Shown: positions 1 through 10,378, numbered from the stretch's first letter. The stretch is 64,000 nt of DNA from Synechococcus sp. AG-673-B04 (GCA_003211235.1 QCTG01000001.1:40001-104000); one strand, 5' to 3'. Program-made: numbers and translations. Notes: generated from the letters alone by a model not told the origin.

Positions 1-1404
1 CGAGATCACTTCGCTGGAGGTTGTTTCGATGCTTTGGATCGCAGCACGCAAGCCAACAAAACTCTCTTCCACCTCGAAGCGGATCAGGTCGCGCGTTGCG
101 GCGAAATTTTGCTCACTTTCCTCAGCGGCCTTCTTGAAGCGACGGTATTCAGCTCGGGCTCTGCCACCGTCAAAGAGCCGCCAGGTTGCCGTTAGCGCTG
201 TTGAGTTATCCACTCCCCATCGATAGTCGCCCATATCGATGTCTCCAATGGAGGTTCGATTGGATTGACCTTCAACGCGAAAGGTATTGCTGCTGTTGAC
301 AAAGCTGAGGACGGGCTGCACTGCAGCCAGCGACGCATTCGCCTGACTATTCGCAATGGAGACATCCAGGATCAACTGATCCAGCTCTTCCCGAAATTGA
401 TAGGCGGCGGTGATGCTCTCTTGCAACGACGATTCCCAGAGTCCAAGGGGTTTTGCCGGTGTTGCCGCAGTAGGGGTCACATCCTGAGGAAGATCCATCA
501 ACCGAGCAAGATTGCGGCGATTGAGTTCCTGAGTTGTCAGACGATCTGTAAGCAGTCTCCTGTCACGAGCCAACTGGGTTTCGGCTTCCAAAACCTCCAG
601 CTTTGTGTTGACACCTGCGTTGTAGCGGGCCCGTGCATCACGCAGGCTAATCAGAGAAGCACGCACTGAATCCTGACCTATACGCACCCCTTCATCAGAC
701 TCCTGCAGGCGGAAATAGGACGTAGCGGCCTGAAGGCGCAAGTCTCTTAACGCGATTCTGTAGGCATCACGAACCCGCTCATAGCTATCTCGAGCGGCGG
801 CGATCTGAGGAACACGGGCTGGGTTGATCAGATCCCATGAGACACGCAGATTTGCACCAACCCGCCACTCACGGCCATAGGTCTCACTGGGGGGATCGGG
901 CTGAGGAATCGACGAAGTTACGAACTTTGGATTGCGGTAGGTGTACGACTTGAAATATTCCGGCAAACCGTTGGCCGACAAATCAACGGTGGGATACCAG
1001 GAGGAAATGGCAGAACGAAGAGAAGCTTTGGCTTGCTCTTCCTGCTTGGCCACAGCTTTGAGCGTTGGGCTGTTGACTTCAGCGATTTGAAGTGCTTCTT
1101 CCAGGGTGAGGGGCCTGAGCTCTTTGATCCGCACCTGTTCCGGCTGATCCGGAAGCGACATCATGGGGGGGGCTACAAGATCACCCACTGAATCTGAAAG
1201 GTCGGTCCCGGCCGGTGGCAGGGTTGCCGAATCAACTCTGGGACGATCACCTTTGAGATCAACAGCACTCGGGAGCGTGGTCTGGTCGGTCCGTGACTCA
1301 GGAAGAACAACATTCGCGGGATCTGCGTCCTGCCCACGGACTGGAGCGACTGATGCGGCGACAACGCCAGTAGCCAGAACAACGGTGGCAGCGATCCGGC
1401 GCAC
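1..1404 (-). CDS. TolC-family outer membrane efflux protein (3' end outside window)
   Basis: Outer-membrane channel component of type I secretion or RND-type efflux. The reverse-strand frame is open from a GTG at 1404 to the window edge (468 codons, incomplete). It begins with a signal peptide (RRIAATVVLATGVVA, then an Ala-rich cleavage region) and a Pro-rich linker of about 70 residues. The paired helical TolC repeat follows, with motifs such as LTLEEALQIAEVNSP and ISSWYPTVDLSANG, and a second repeat later (QASLAAVQPVLSF). An in-frame TGA lies three codons before the GTG, so the start is well bounded. In this genome it could serve secretion of the RTX proteins encoded at 12.2 and 34.4 kb, but no ABC or membrane-fusion partner is in the window. 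Confidence 0.88.
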   Translation of the reverse strand, partial: MRRIAATVVLATGVVAASVAPVRGQDADPANVVLPESRTDQTTLPSAVDLKGDRPRVDSATLPPAGTDLSDSVGDLVAPPMMSLPDQPEQVRIKELRPLTLEEALQIAEVNSPTLKAVAKQEEQAKASLRSAISSWYPTVDLSANGLPEYFKSYTYRNPKFVTSSIPQPDPPSETYGREWRVGANLRVSWDLINPARVPQIAAARDSYERVRDAYRIALRDLRLQAATSYFRLQESDEGVRIGQDSVRASLISLRDARARYNAGVNTKLEVLEAETQLARDRRLLTDRLTTQELNRRNLARLMDLPQDVTPTAATPAKPLGLWESSLQESITAAYQFREELDQLILDVSIANSQANASLAAVQPVLSFVNSSNTFRVEGQSNRTSIGDIDMGDYRWGVDNSTALTATWRLFDGGRARAEYRRFKKAAEESEQNFAATRDLIRFEVEESFVGLRAAIQSIETTSSEVIS

Positions 1405-1442
1405 AACACTTCAACGATTTGCCGGAGCTTAGGGACTTTTTC

Positions 1443-2828
1443 CTAGTCGGAACCCAATGCTGCGGCCACGATGTCAGCCGCCCCATGCACGATGCGCACC
1501 GGCACAAGGAGCGATTCCTGAAGTTGCTCCAGGGTTACGTCGTCAAGAAACACGGGTTGTCCTTGCCGAAGCATCACGGAAGGCAGCAACAACTCATCAC
1601 CGAGGTCCAGCCCATCAAGCCCTTTGAGCAGGTCTTCCCCTGTGAGCAGGCCTGTCACAACCTGATCCTGTCCCCAGTAGGGGCTGGGGAGGCCCAGCAA
1701 CTGAACCTCCAAACCATGGATGGCGCTTAAACGGTCGGTGACCGGACGAAGAGCTGAGGCGACAATCCGACCCACAACCCAGCTGCAACGCCTTGGCTGA
1801 TCAACTCGTTCGGGCAGGGTCCGGGTGGCGTCATCCAACGCCTCAAGGAAAGCGCGGATCGTTCCAACCCCATTCTCTTGCTGAGGGAGATCTTCGTAAT
1901 CAAGACGTGGCGGCAATGGCAAGCCTGCGATCAGATACCACTCATCCGACAACCAGGCGAAACGCGTGCCCAGGTGCTGTTGAAACTCCTGTTGCAGGAT
2001 CTCCACCTGATCGATCACGGTTCGAGCACAGGCAGGACTCACAGGAACCAAGCCATCTTCGGGGGGACGAAAGCGAGTCAGCCCCACCGGCACCACCGCC
2101 GCTGAAAGCACTGCGGGCCAATCTCCTCTCCCATGGGATGCCAGATCCCGCAGGCTCCGCTCCAGAGCTGCCCCATCATTGAGACCGGGGCAAACCACCA
2201 CTTGGGCGTGAACCTGAAGGTCTCGTTCTCCAAACCAGGACAGTTGCTGCATCAGCAGACCAGCCCTGGGGTTCACCAAAAGGCGCTCTCGCAATTTCGG
2301 CTCAGTGGCATGCACCGAGACATAGAGAGGAGATAGCCGCTGTTGATCGATGCGCTGCCAATCGGCCTCCGTCAGGTTGGTGAGGGTGAGATAGGAGCCG
2401 TAAAGGAAGCTGAGCCGATAGTCGTCGTCTTTTAGATAAAGGCTGTGCCGGTGGCCAGGAGGCTGCTGATCGATGAAGCAAAAAGGACAGTGGTTGTTGC
2501 ACTGCCTCAAGCCATCAAAGAGGGCCTCCGTGAAGCCAAGACCCAGACCATCATCGGCATCCTTCTCCAGATCCACCTGATGCAGCTCGCCTGAGGCGTC
2601 GCGCACCTCCAGGTGAAGCTCCTCGCTAACACAGAGATATCGGTAATCAATGAGATCACGCGGGCGAACGCCGTTGATGCTCATCAGCTGATCGCCGGGT
2701 TCGAACCCGAGCTCCTCTCCGATCGACCCCTGCTCAACCTGATCCACAACCGCAGGCTGCGGCTGACGGGTCACGGAACCGGATTCGATCGCCGACACCG
2801 AGATGCCTGCGGAGGGCTCATTCCACAC
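1443..2828 (-). CDS. Cyanobacterial FeS protein, DUF512 / TIGR03279-like, with radical-SAM-type cysteine motif
   Basis: A 461-residue protein of a family conserved in cyanobacteria and described as a putative FeS oxidoreductase; the reaction is unknown. Residues about 20-65 form a PDZ-like segment (GSIGEELGFEPGDQLMSING). A CX3CX2C cluster follows (CNNHCPFCF near residue 110), as in radical SAM enzymes, and then the DUF512 region. The GTG start at 2828 lies 18 bases after the uppP stop, so the two genes are probably cotranscribed. Product name by family recognition; function unassigned. Confidence 0.82.
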   Translation of the reverse strand: MWNEPSAGISVSAIESGSVTRQPQPAVVDQVEQGSIGEELGFEPGDQLMSINGVRPRDLIDYRYLCVSEELHLEVRDASGELHQVDLEKDADDGLGLGFTEALFDGLRQCNNHCPFCFIDQQPPGHRHSLYLKDDDYRLSFLYGSYLTLTNLTEADWQRIDQQRLSPLYVSVHATEPKLRERLLVNPRAGLLMQQLSWFGERDLQVHAQVVVCPGLNDGAALERSLRDLASHGRGDWPAVLSAAVVPVGLTRFRPPEDGLVPVSPACARTVIDQVEILQQEFQQHLGTRFAWLSDEWYLIAGLPLPPRLDYEDLPQQENGVGTIRAFLEALDDATRTLPERVDQPRRCSWVVGRIVASALRPVTDRLSAIHGLEVQLLGLPSPYWGQDQVVTGLLTGEDLLKGLDGLDLGDELLLPSVMLRQGQPVFLDDVTLEQLQESLLVPVRIVHGAADIVAAALGSD

Positions 2829-2846
2829 AGCGGGAAGGTATTTCCT

Positions 2847-3725
2847 TCAGTTTGAGACGTCGAGCAACCACCAGACCAGCAGCACAGCTCCAAACAGCAA
2901 TCGATAGGCCACAAAAATCCAAGTGCTGTGGCGTTGCAAAAACTTGAGCAGCCAGTCGATCGCTAGCCATGACACGACTGCCGCGGTAACGATGCCGGTA
3001 AGAAGAGGCCAAGGCCCCGTCTGTGCGCTGACCGCAAAGGCCTGATTGAGCTCAACGATGCCGGCAATGCTGATTGCCGGCACACCTAATAAAAATGAAA
3101 ACCGAGCCGCATCGGCCCGTTGCCAGCCATCAAAGAGCGATGCCGTCAGGGTGCTGCCTGAACGAGACACCCCGGGGATCAGGGCCAGCATCTGAGCCAG
3201 GCCCACGATCAGGCCGTCCCGCCCGGAGACATCCGCCAGCTTCTTGTGACGCGGGCCAAGGCGTTCGGCCAGAGCCAGCAGCAAGGCCATCACGATTGAG
3301 ACCATGGCAATGAAAGGGACGCTGCGCAGTGGAGATGTTTCATATCCCTCAGACCAAAACAATTTGATCAGTAACCCCACGAGCAGAATTGGAATTGTGC
3401 CAACGACCATGGCGACTCCCAGACGTGCTTCCGGTTCCCGCCACTGCCCATGGCGAAAGGCTTTGCCGATCCCCTTCAGCACCTGTAGGAGATCGGATCT
3501 GAAATATGCGATCACCGCTGCAATGCTGCCGAGTTGAATCGCGGCGGTCACGGATACACCGGGATCATCCCAGCCGAGCAGCACCGGAACGACCTTGAGA
3601 TGGGCTGTGCTGCTGATGGGCAGAAACTCTGTCAGTCCCTGCACAATTCCCAGGACAAGATTTCGCCAACAAGCCTCGATGAGACTGAGCGAGGCGACCG
3701 GATCAGGCATCAATGAGGCACCCAT
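2847..3725 (-). CDS. uppP: Undecaprenyl-diphosphatase
   Basis: Membrane enzyme that dephosphorylates undecaprenyl diphosphate and so recycles the lipid carrier for peptidoglycan and surface polysaccharides. The signature motifs are present: GIVQGLTEFLPISSTAH near the N-terminus with its catalytic Glu and Ser, and PGVSRSGSTLTASL in the second half. Several hydrophobic helices are visible. The frame is open to 3776, but ATG 3725 is preferred because TAAGG lies about 10 bases upstream and family members start close to there. The length, 292 residues, is normal. Confidence 0.93.
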   Translation of the reverse strand: MGASLMPDPVASLSLIEACWRNLVLGIVQGLTEFLPISSTAHLKVVPVLLGWDDPGVSVTAAIQLGSIAAVIAYFRSDLLQVLKGIGKAFRHGQWREPEARLGVAMVVGTIPILLVGLLIKLFWSEGYETSPLRSVPFIAMVSIVMALLLALAERLGPRHKKLADVSGRDGLIVGLAQMLALIPGVSRSGSTLTASLFDGWQRADAARFSFLLGVPAISIAGIVELNQAFAVSAQTGPWPLLTGIVTAAVVSWLAIDWLLKFLQRHSTWIFVAYRLLFGAVLLVWWLLDVSN

Positions 3726-3828
3726 CACGGCAAACCTTATTCCTGGCAAAACGTTCCATCCGGTGATTGGGAGCACAAGGACCGGAAAGGTCTTCTAAGG
3801 TTTCGGCACTTTCTTCACAATCGCGGAG

Positions 3829-4524
3829 TTGATCGGAGGCACCTGGCAATCAACAGCCCCCGATCGCTCCTGGAGTTGGTCGGTTCCACGCATTGCTGCC
3901 GCAATGGTGGTGTTGCCGGTGTTTTTGCAGGCTCCATGGGTGCGTCTGCATCCATTTAGTGCCGCCGTCTTCACCACTGTTCTCCTTGCCGTCGGAGTTG
4001 TTCTCGGCAGCAGCGCAGATGAGCAGCGCAACGCTCTGGGGCAGCTAATCGTGGGATTCAGCGGCAGCTGGCTGGCGGGTTGCTTGTTCTGGGGCTGGCT
4101 CAGAGCTCATCCTGTGCTGCACCTCCCTGTTGAAGCCTTTGCACTGCCGCTGGCAATCACTGGTTTGAACGGTCGTTGGCGCCTGGCCTGCAGCTTCTAT
4201 CTGTCCTCCCTGATCGGGACTGCATGCACCGATCTGATGATGGCCCTCACCGGCGTGATGAAGTTCTGGCCTTCGGTGGTGACGGCGCCATTCGATGAAG
4301 CACCCGAGCTGCTGCACAACGCTGGAATGCAGCTTCTCCACCCCTTCCAACTCGTGGGTCTCGCCCTTGCGGCGTCAGTGATCATCGGATTTGGACAGCG
4401 ACTCAGAATGACTGGAGAAAATTGGGAAATGGCTGGAGCTGTTCTGGTGACCACGGTTTGGGTGGATGGATTGTTTCTGTTAACAGCCCTGCTGCAACCG
4501 GGCTTGAGCGGGCTCATCGAATAA
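3829..4524 (+). CDS. DUF3120 family membrane protein
   Basis: A 231-residue integral membrane protein of a cyanobacteria-restricted family with no known function. Hydrophobic segments lie at about residues 22-38, 44-62, 75-95, 120-145, 165-190 and 205-225. It reads from a TTG at 3829; no ATG near the N-terminus is clearly better, so the start is uncertain. It is transcribed divergently from uppP and precedes psbU, but the 114-base gap suggests that psbU has its own promoter. Confidence 0.75.
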   Translation: MIGGTWQSTAPDRSWSWSVPRIAAAMVVLPVFLQAPWVRLHPFSAAVFTTVLLAVGVVLGSSADEQRNALGQLIVGFSGSWLAGCLFWGWLRAHPVLHLPVEAFALPLAITGLNGRWRLACSFYLSSLIGTACTDLMMALTGVMKFWPSVVTAPFDEAPELLHNAGMQLLHPFQLVGLALAASVIIGFGQRLRMTGENWEMAGAVLVTTVWVDGLFLLTALLQPGLSGLIE

Positions 4525-4638
4525 CAGCCAACGATCAAGTGAAACGAACTGCAACCGCTGGCAGAAAGGGCCAAGACCCAAGGCACTTCACTTGTAATCT
4601 GCCCAGTGTTCTGATCCGATCCCTGACGGAGAGCTGAG

Positions 4639-5046
4639 ATGAAGCGGCTGCTGAGCTGGCTGACCGGTGTTCTTGTGATGGCAGGCCTTATGGCATGCCT
4701 TGCTGTTCCTGCGAGCGTTCAAGCCGACCAGGACCTGGTGGGCAAGTACTCCGGAAATGAGATCCGCAATGTTGCGGACGACAAAATTGCCGAACGCGAC
4801 GGCAAAGTGGACCTGAACAATTCTTCAGTGCGCCGCTTCCAACAATTCCCAGGAATGTATCCGACCATGGCCGGAAAAATCGTTCTGGGTGGTCCTTACA
4901 ACAGTGTGGATGAAGTGCTCAAGATCGATCTGAGCGACCGGCAGCGTGAGCTTTTTGAGAAGTATCGGGAGAATTTCACGGTGACTCCTCCCTCTGTCGC
5001 CCTTAATGAAGGTGACGACCGCATTAATGACGGTCAGTACCGCTGA
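4639..5046 (+). CDS. psbU: Photosystem II 12 kDa extrinsic protein PsbU
   Basis: Lumenal extrinsic subunit that stabilises the oxygen-evolving Mn cluster of photosystem II. Its 135 residues begin with a signal peptide (MKRLLSW... then a hydrophobic core ending PASVQA), followed by the mature domain with NEIRNVADDKIAERDGKVDLNN and the helix-hairpin-helix-like FPGMYPTMAGKIV typical of PsbU. A GGAG ribosome-binding site precedes the ATG and a strong terminator follows, so it is probably a single-gene unit. Prochlorococcus generally lacks psbU, which favours Synechococcus. Confidence 0.95.
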   Translation: MKRLLSWLTGVLVMAGLMACLAVPASVQADQDLVGKYSGNEIRNVADDKIAERDGKVDLNNSSVRRFQQFPGMYPTMAGKIVLGGPYNSVDEVLKIDLSDRQRELFEKYRENFTVTPPSVALNEGDDRINDGQYR

Positions 5047-5077
5047 GCGATCAGCGACCTAACCGCTGTCCTTCCGA

Positions 5078-5107
5078 AGCCGCCGGACACTCCGGCGGCT
5101 TTTTTTG
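5078..5107 (+). terminator. Rho-independent terminator of psbU
   Basis: Perfect 10-bp inverted repeat (AGCCGCCGGA / TCCGGCGGCT, 5078-5087 and 5091-5100) with a 3-base loop, followed by seven T. It lies 31 bases after the psbU stop and immediately before nadB. Confidence 0.93.
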
Positions 5108-5116
5108 ACAGAACGC

Positions 5117-6769
5117 ATGACGACCAACCCCAGCCATCAACCCATTGATCCCTGTGCATGGGATTTAGTTGTGATTGGTGCAGGGGCTGCAGGCCTGATG
5201 ACCTGTCTTGAACTGCCGGCGGGCCTCAACGTGTTGCTGCTAAATCGCAATACCGGCCGCCGCTCATCAAGCCGATGGGCCCAGGGTGGAATCGCTGCGG
5301 TGACACGTCCAGACGACAGCATCGCCAGCCATGCCGACGACACACGGCGGGCTGGCAACGGACTGTGCGATGAGGATGCGGTTTCGCTTCTCGTGGAGGA
5401 AGCTCCACGGGCGGTGGAACGACTGCAAAAACTGGGAATGGCCTTCGACCGCGATGGTGATCGCCTCGCCACAACCCTGGAGGCAGCCCACAGCCATCGA
5501 AGGGTGCTGCATGTGCAGGACCGTACGGGGCTGGCGCTGGTGGACGTCTTGCGTGAACGGGTCGAACATCGGCCCGGATTGCTGCACCGGCGAGGAGTTC
5601 GGGTGACCCGGCTGCTGGTGCAGCAAGGGCGCTGCTGTGGCGTTCAAGTGCTGGATGGTCCGCATTTACAGGACATCCGTGCCCGTGCAGTGGTCCTCGC
5701 CAGCGGTGGGGGAGGCCATCTGTTTGCCAACACCACCAACCCTGCTCAGGCCTGCGGCGAGGGCATTGCCCTCGCCTGGGACGCAGGAGCTTCAGTGGAG
5801 GATCTGGAATTCGTGCAGTTCCACCCCACGGCGCTGCGACTGGATGATGCACCGTGCTTCCTGATCTCGGAGGCGGTGAGGGGCGAAGGGGGCGTGCTTG
5901 TTGATGCCCGGGGGGAAAGTCCGGTGGACCATCTGCCCCAGCGCGATCTGGCACCACGCGATCAGGTGAGTCGCGCTCTGCTGAGAAGCATGCAGGAACA
6001 GGGGATGGACCAGATGTGGCTCGACTTCTCTGCCATCCCTCGGGACAAGGTGGAAGCCCGCTTCCCCACGATCCTGGATCGATGCGATGAATTCGGTCTG
6101 AACCCGCTGGAACACCCCGTCCCCGTTGCCCCAGCCGCCCACTACTGGATGGGTGGTGTCGCCACAAACCTGCAGTCCGCCACGGACTTACCCGGGCTGT
6201 ACGCCGTCGGCGAAACGGCCTGCACCGGCGTTCATGGCGCCAACCGCCTAGCCAGCAACTCCCTGATGGAATGCCTGGTGTTCGCCCATCGACTGGCCGA
6301 GATCGACCTGGGGCCTCCCCCCGCATCAGCTCACGTTCCTGCCAAACCAAGCTCCTGCAGTGACGGGCTGGTGCACGGAGTCACCAGCGGTGAACTCATG
6401 GAGCGAATTGAACATTTGCGGCTGCTCTGCTGGCAGCGTGCCGGTGTGGACCGCTCTGTTCACGGCATGAGCACTGCCCTGCGCGAGATCAGTGCGCAGC
6501 AGCAATGGCTGGAGGGCCAGCCCCTGCTCAATGCCCTGACGCAGGGACCATCGCTACTAGCGGACGGGACTCGCCGAGACCTGAACCTGCTATTGGACTA
6601 CCGCCATCGCTTGCTGACCAGCCGCTTGATGCTGGAGGCCTGCCTGTTCCGTCAGGAAAGCCGTGGCGGGCATTTCCGCAGCGATGCCCCTGTCTCTTTG
6701 CCGCAGTGGCAGTGCCACTCCCGGCAGAACCGAGCCCAGGGGCCCCACACCCGGGCCGTGCGGCGCTGA
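5117..6769 (+). CDS. nadB: L-aspartate oxidase
   Basis: Flavoprotein that oxidises aspartate to iminoaspartate, the first step of de novo NAD synthesis. It starts with an FAD-binding fold (VVIGAGAAGLMTCLEL, residues about 20-35). It has the SSRWAQGGIAAV segment, EFVQFHPTAL, and the active-site region HYWMGGVATNLQ ... GLYAVGETACTGVHGANRLASNSLMECLVF. The C-terminal helical domain of the succinate dehydrogenase/fumarate reductase flavoprotein family is complete. ATG 5117 is chosen; the open frame extends only to a TTG inside the psbU terminator. The stop abuts, without overlap, the stop of the convergent VKOR gene. Confidence 0.94.
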   Translation: MTTNPSHQPIDPCAWDLVVIGAGAAGLMTCLELPAGLNVLLLNRNTGRRSSSRWAQGGIAAVTRPDDSIASHADDTRRAGNGLCDEDAVSLLVEEAPRAVERLQKLGMAFDRDGDRLATTLEAAHSHRRVLHVQDRTGLALVDVLRERVEHRPGLLHRRGVRVTRLLVQQGRCCGVQVLDGPHLQDIRARAVVLASGGGGHLFANTTNPAQACGEGIALAWDAGASVEDLEFVQFHPTALRLDDAPCFLISEAVRGEGGVLVDARGESPVDHLPQRDLAPRDQVSRALLRSMQEQGMDQMWLDFSAIPRDKVEARFPTILDRCDEFGLNPLEHPVPVAPAAHYWMGGVATNLQSATDLPGLYAVGETACTGVHGANRLASNSLMECLVFAHRLAEIDLGPPPASAHVPAKPSSCSDGLVHGVTSGELMERIEHLRLLCWQRAGVDRSVHGMSTALREISAQQQWLEGQPLLNALTQGPSLLADGTRRDLNLLLDYRHRLLTSRLMLEACLFRQESRGGHFRSDAPVSLPQWQCHSRQNRAQGPHTRAVRR

Positions 6770-7699
6770 TCAGAACTTTCGATCTCCCTTGTAGCCACTC
6801 AGGTCCGCCAGTTCGGAGAGGGGCTTCACTCCTGAATCAATCTGACCGTTGATCTCCCAACTGGGAAAGCCCGTCAACCCCTTGCTCTTGCAAAGATCAG
6901 CCTGGTTGTTTCGACCATCGGGCGCGCACTCCACCACCTGCAGCTGATCGCTGGCCTGCTTGCCAAACAGCTCTTTCTGTTCGTGGCAGTGGGGGCACCA
7001 ATAGGCCGAATACATCACAGCTCCGCCCGCGGTGAGGTGATCGGCAAGATCCACAGCCGCTGGAGAGCTGACACCGGTCACCGTGGGGGACACCCCCTGA
7101 CCGGTTACGGAAGCCTCGGGCCGTTCGGGATCGACAACGGAAGCCCAGATCAAGCCGCCCATCAAAACCGCCAAAGCCAGAAGGATGCCCCGGAACAACA
7201 ACGGGCCGGGATCATCCCAGCCACCACCGATCACTGAGAGAACGAACATCAGCAGCGACAAGACCGCTGAGAGAACGCAAAAGAAGCAGAAGGCCTGAAT
7301 TTTCAGCAGCATCACCCCAAGCAGCACTCCGCTGAACACGGCCATACCGAGCGACAGGCTGAACAGACCCCACCAGGTGCGGCGCGACAGATCGGCCTTG
7401 TTCTCCTGCAGGCCCGGCAACAGGGGCAGCAGAACCAGGAGCAGCACCGCCCCATAGGCCAGCAAGCCCAGCAGCGACAGAGGGACACTGCCAAACAAGG
7501 TTCCCCAGGGGCTGTTCAGCACCTTGTCGCATCCATCCGCACCCATCGGGCAGCTGAGGTTGCCCAGCAAACCCCAGCGTTTGAGCGTGATTGAGCCGGT
7601 GTCGATCACACCCACGGTGGCCAGCACAGCCATGGCAATCCGGGCCCACTTGGCACCGGGATCCTGGCGACGACGACTAACGAGACGGCTAGTGCCCAT
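6770..7699 (-). CDS. VKOR-thioredoxin fusion, disulfide-bond-forming membrane protein
   Basis: A homologue of vitamin K epoxide reductase that passes electrons to quinone and oxidises a fused thioredoxin-like domain, making disulfides outside the cytoplasm or in the thylakoid lumen. In the 309 residues, about 20-195 form the membrane domain. This holds the loop cysteines (LSCPMGADGC) and the CFFC active site in a helix (KIQAFCFFCVLSAV). Residues about 215-309 form the thioredoxin-like domain with a CPHC motif (SAYWCPHCHEQKELFG). Structures are known for a Synechococcus relative. Confidence 0.92.
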   Translation of the reverse strand: MGTSRLVSRRRQDPGAKWARIAMAVLATVGVIDTGSITLKRWGLLGNLSCPMGADGCDKVLNSPWGTLFGSVPLSLLGLLAYGAVLLLVLLPLLPGLQENKADLSRRTWWGLFSLSLGMAVFSGVLLGVMLLKIQAFCFFCVLSAVLSLLMFVLSVIGGGWDDPGPLLFRGILLALAVLMGGLIWASVVDPERPEASVTGQGVSPTVTGVSSPAAVDLADHLTAGGAVMYSAYWCPHCHEQKELFGKQASDQLQVVECAPDGRNNQADLCKSKGLTGFPSWEINGQIDSGVKPLSELADLSGYKGDRKF

Positions 7700-7784
7700 C
7701 TGGACCGATCAAGTGCACCGAATTCTGTCAGTTCTGATGGGTTTGCACCTCTCCGTAGGGTGAGTACGGCCTGCCGGCACAGTG

Positions 7785-9161
7785 ATGACGAGCACATCAA
7801 CGCGACCGACTGTCGCGTTCGCCCATCTGGGCTGCGAAAAAAACCGTGTGGACACCGAGCATATGGTGGGGCTTCTAGCTGAAGCCGGCTATGGCGTGAG
7901 CACTGATGAAAGCGATGCATCAGTGGTTGTGGTCAACACCTGCAGCTTCATCCAGGACGCCCGCGAGGAATCGGTGCGCACTCTGGTGGGCCTGGCAGAG
8001 CAGGGGAAAGAACTGATCATTGCCGGCTGCCTAGCCCAGCATTTCCAGGAGGAGCTGCTGGATTCAATCCCGGAGGCCAAGGCGATCGTCGGCACCGGCG
8101 ACTATCAGCACATCGTGGATGTGCTGGCACGGGTTGAGGCCGGCGAACGCGTGAATCAGGTGAGCGCCATGCCCACCTTCGTGGGGGATGAACACCTGCC
8201 GCGGCAACGCACCACCGATGAGGCCGTGGCCTTCCTCAAGGTGGCCGAAGGCTGCGATTACCGCTGCGCCTTCTGCATCATTCCCAAGCTGAGGGGAAAG
8301 CAGCGGAGCAGACCGATCGAATCGATCGTGGCGGAAGCCCATCTGCTGGCAGGACAGGGCGTGCAGGAGCTCATCCTGATCAGCCAGATCACAACCAACT
8401 ACGGACTCGACCTCTATGGCAAACCAAAACTGGCGGAACTGCTGAGAGCCCTTGGGGAGGTGGAGATTCCCTGGATTCGGGTGCATTACGCCTACCCCAC
8501 CGGTCTCACACCCGAAGTGCTCGCCGCTTACCGGGACGTGCCCAATGTGGTGCCCTATCTGGACCTGCCGCTGCAGCACAGCCACCCCGAGGTACTTCGG
8601 GGAATGAACCGCCCCTGGCAAGCGGACGTGAACGACCGTTTGCTCGATCAGATCCGCGAGCAACTCCCCGATGCGGTGCTGAGAACCACGCTGATCGTGG
8701 GATTCCCGGGGGAAACGGAGGAGCATTTCCAGCACCTGATGCGATTCATGGAGCGCCAGCATTTCGATCATGTGGGGGTGTTCACCTTCTCCCCGGAGGA
8801 CGGCACCACCGCAGCTGATCTGCCCAACCGTGTGGATCCGGAGGTGGCCCAGGCACGCAAGGATGCGCTGATGGCCCTGCAACAACCGATCTCAGAACAA
8901 CGCAACCAAAGCTGGGTCGGGCGCACTGTGGACGTGCTGATCGAGCAGTACAACCCTCAAACCGGCGCAATGGTTGGACGATGCGCCCGTTTCGCACCGG
9001 AGGTTGACGGCGAAGTACAGGTGCACCCTGGAGACGATGGGCAGCAGGCCGCTCCGGGAACGATGGTTCCGGTTGAGATCACAGGAGCTGATATCTACGA
9101 CTTAAGCGGGCGGATCGTTGGTGCCCGCGCCATGGTGGCTGCAGCAAGAGCCGAGGGTTGA
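7785..9161 (+). CDS. rimO: Ribosomal protein S12 methylthiotransferase RimO
   Basis: Radical SAM enzyme that methylthiolates an aspartate of ribosomal protein S12. The N-terminal UPF0004 domain begins [16 protein letters not shown] and holds its three cluster cysteines (GCEKN, NTCSF, AGCLAQ). The radical SAM core has the CX3CX2C motif ([16 protein letters not shown] near residue 155), followed by a TRAM domain. S12-specific RimO, rather than MiaB, is indicated by the short N-terminus and the [15 protein letters not shown] segment. A GTG directly before ATG 7785 is the alternative start. The MFS gene overlaps its stop codon. Confidence 0.93.
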   Translation: MTSTSTRPTVAFAHLGCEKNRVDTEHMVGLLAEAGYGVSTDESDASVVVVNTCSFIQDAREESVRTLVGLAEQGKELIIAGCLAQHFQEELLDSIPEAKAIVGTGDYQHIVDVLARVEAGERVNQVSAMPTFVGDEHLPRQRTTDEAVAFLKVAEGCDYRCAFCIIPKLRGKQRSRPIESIVAEAHLLAGQGVQELILISQITTNYGLDLYGKPKLAELLRALGEVEIPWIRVHYAYPTGLTPEVLAAYRDVPNVVPYLDLPLQHSHPEVLRGMNRPWQADVNDRLLDQIREQLPDAVLRTTLIVGFPGETEEHFQHLMRFMERQHFDHVGVFTFSPEDGTTAADLPNRVDPEVAQARKDALMALQQPISEQRNQSWVGRTVDVLIEQYNPQTGAMVGRCARFAPEVDGEVQVHPGDDGQQAAPGTMVPVEITGADIYDLSGRIVGARAMVAAARAEG

Positions 9162-10378
9162 CCGTTTTCCCACTTCGACCCGCCCAGCAACGCCAGCTCT
9201 TTCTAATCGCATCCGGAGTCAGCACCGCAGGCTCCTTCGCCGGCATCACAGCCAAGGGCTGGATCCTGATGAAAGGGGGTGTAGATCCCTTTGTGCTGGC
9301 GCTGAACTTTGCGGCCCTGTCGCTCCCCACCCTGCTGATCAGCGGTCCAGCAGGCGTGCGCACCGATCGTGTGGGGTGTGAGCGGGTGCTGGTGCAGGCG
9401 CAGTGGGCCCTGCTGGCTGCAGCAGGGCTGGGTGCACTGGCCATTCCGCTGCTGGAGGGCACTGCGCAGGTAATGCTGTTGCTGTTCAGCACGCTGCTGG
9501 TTGGAATCGCGGGCGCCTATGAACTCACCGCCCGCAACAAATACTGCTCGATTCTGGTGGAGCAGCCCAAGCAACTAGCGGGCTATCTCACCAGCTTTTC
9601 GGTGGTCTTCAACGTGGGGAAACTGGTGGGCCCACCGATCGGTGGCTTGCTGGTGGCGGCGACAGGCCCGGCCTGGGCCCTGGCCATTGATGCAGCGAGC
9701 TACCTATTTCCCATCGCCAGCGTGATGTTCCTGCTGACGCCTGAACGCAGCAGGGAAGTGCGAAGCCAGGCCGGAAGCGATGCCAGCCTGCTCAGCGCCT
9801 GGCGGAACTGCGGCAGCACTCTGCGGGGAGTGCTTTGCCTGACGGCCGCTCTCTGTGTGATCGGTTTCTATCACCCGGGATTGGCCCCCTTGATTGCCTT
9901 TGAACAACTGGGGGCGAAACCAACCGATCTGGGCTTGTTCACGAGCGTGCTTGCAGCGGGCAGCATCCTTGGCGGGGTCGTGCTGCAGCGCAACAGCAGC
10001 AGGTTCTGTCAGCGCCCTTTTCTCACCCTTGGGGGATTTGCACTGGTGACCGCCATCGCCCAACTGGGAATGGCACGAACCACTGGAGCTGGCTTCAGCC
10101 TGGCAATGGCGTTTCTGATTGGTGCTGGTACTGCTGGTTTATTGAGCAGCTGCAACCTCATCACCCAGATCGGCTCTCCTCAGGAGATGCGTGGGCGCAT
10201 GGCCGGTCTGAGTCAGATTGCCTTTCTCGGGGGTGGCGGGATCAGTGGATTGCTGGCAGCCTTGCTCGTGAAGACCGCAAGCCTGTCCACAGCATTTGGC
10301 TTGACAGGTGGTCTCAGTGTTGCTGTTGCCCTGATCTGGATGAGGCAACAGGGAGGCAAAACCCTGAAGCTCAGATGA
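9158..10378 (+). CDS. Major facilitator superfamily exporter (EntS-like)
   Basis: A 406-residue transporter with about 12 hydrophobic segments. It resembles the EntS / DUF894 branch of the MFS, whose members often export siderophores or drugs, but no substrate can be deduced. Conserved-looking patches include [15 protein letters not shown] and [20 protein letters not shown]. It starts at a TTG that overlaps the rimO stop by four bases (TTGA), indicating translational coupling. Its 3' end overlaps the convergent PetL-like gene by eight bases. Confidence 0.82.
   Translation: MTVFPLRPAQQRQLFLIASGVSTAGSFAGITAKGWILMKGGVDPFVLALNFAALSLPTLLISGPAGVRTDRVGCERVLVQAQWALLAAAGLGALAIPLLEGTAQVMLLLFSTLLVGIAGAYELTARNKYCSILVEQPKQLAGYLTSFSVVFNVGKLVGPPIGGLLVAATGPAWALAIDAASYLFPIASVMFLLTPERSREVRSQAGSDASLLSAWRNCGSTLRGVLCLTAALCVIGFYHPGLAPLIAFEQLGAKPTDLGLFTSVLAAGSILGGVVLQRNSSRFCQRPFLTLGGFALVTAIAQLGMARTTGAGFSLAMAFLIGAGTAGLLSSCNLITQIGSPQEMRGRMAGLSQIAFLGGGGISGLLAALLVKTASLSTAFGLTGGLSVAVALIWMRQQGGKTLKLR

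Noticed and set aside
5226-6350. 374-codon open frame antisense to nadB
   Set aside because: A shadow of the GC-rich nadB codons: Arg/Pro/Gly-rich, no motif, no ribosome-binding site.
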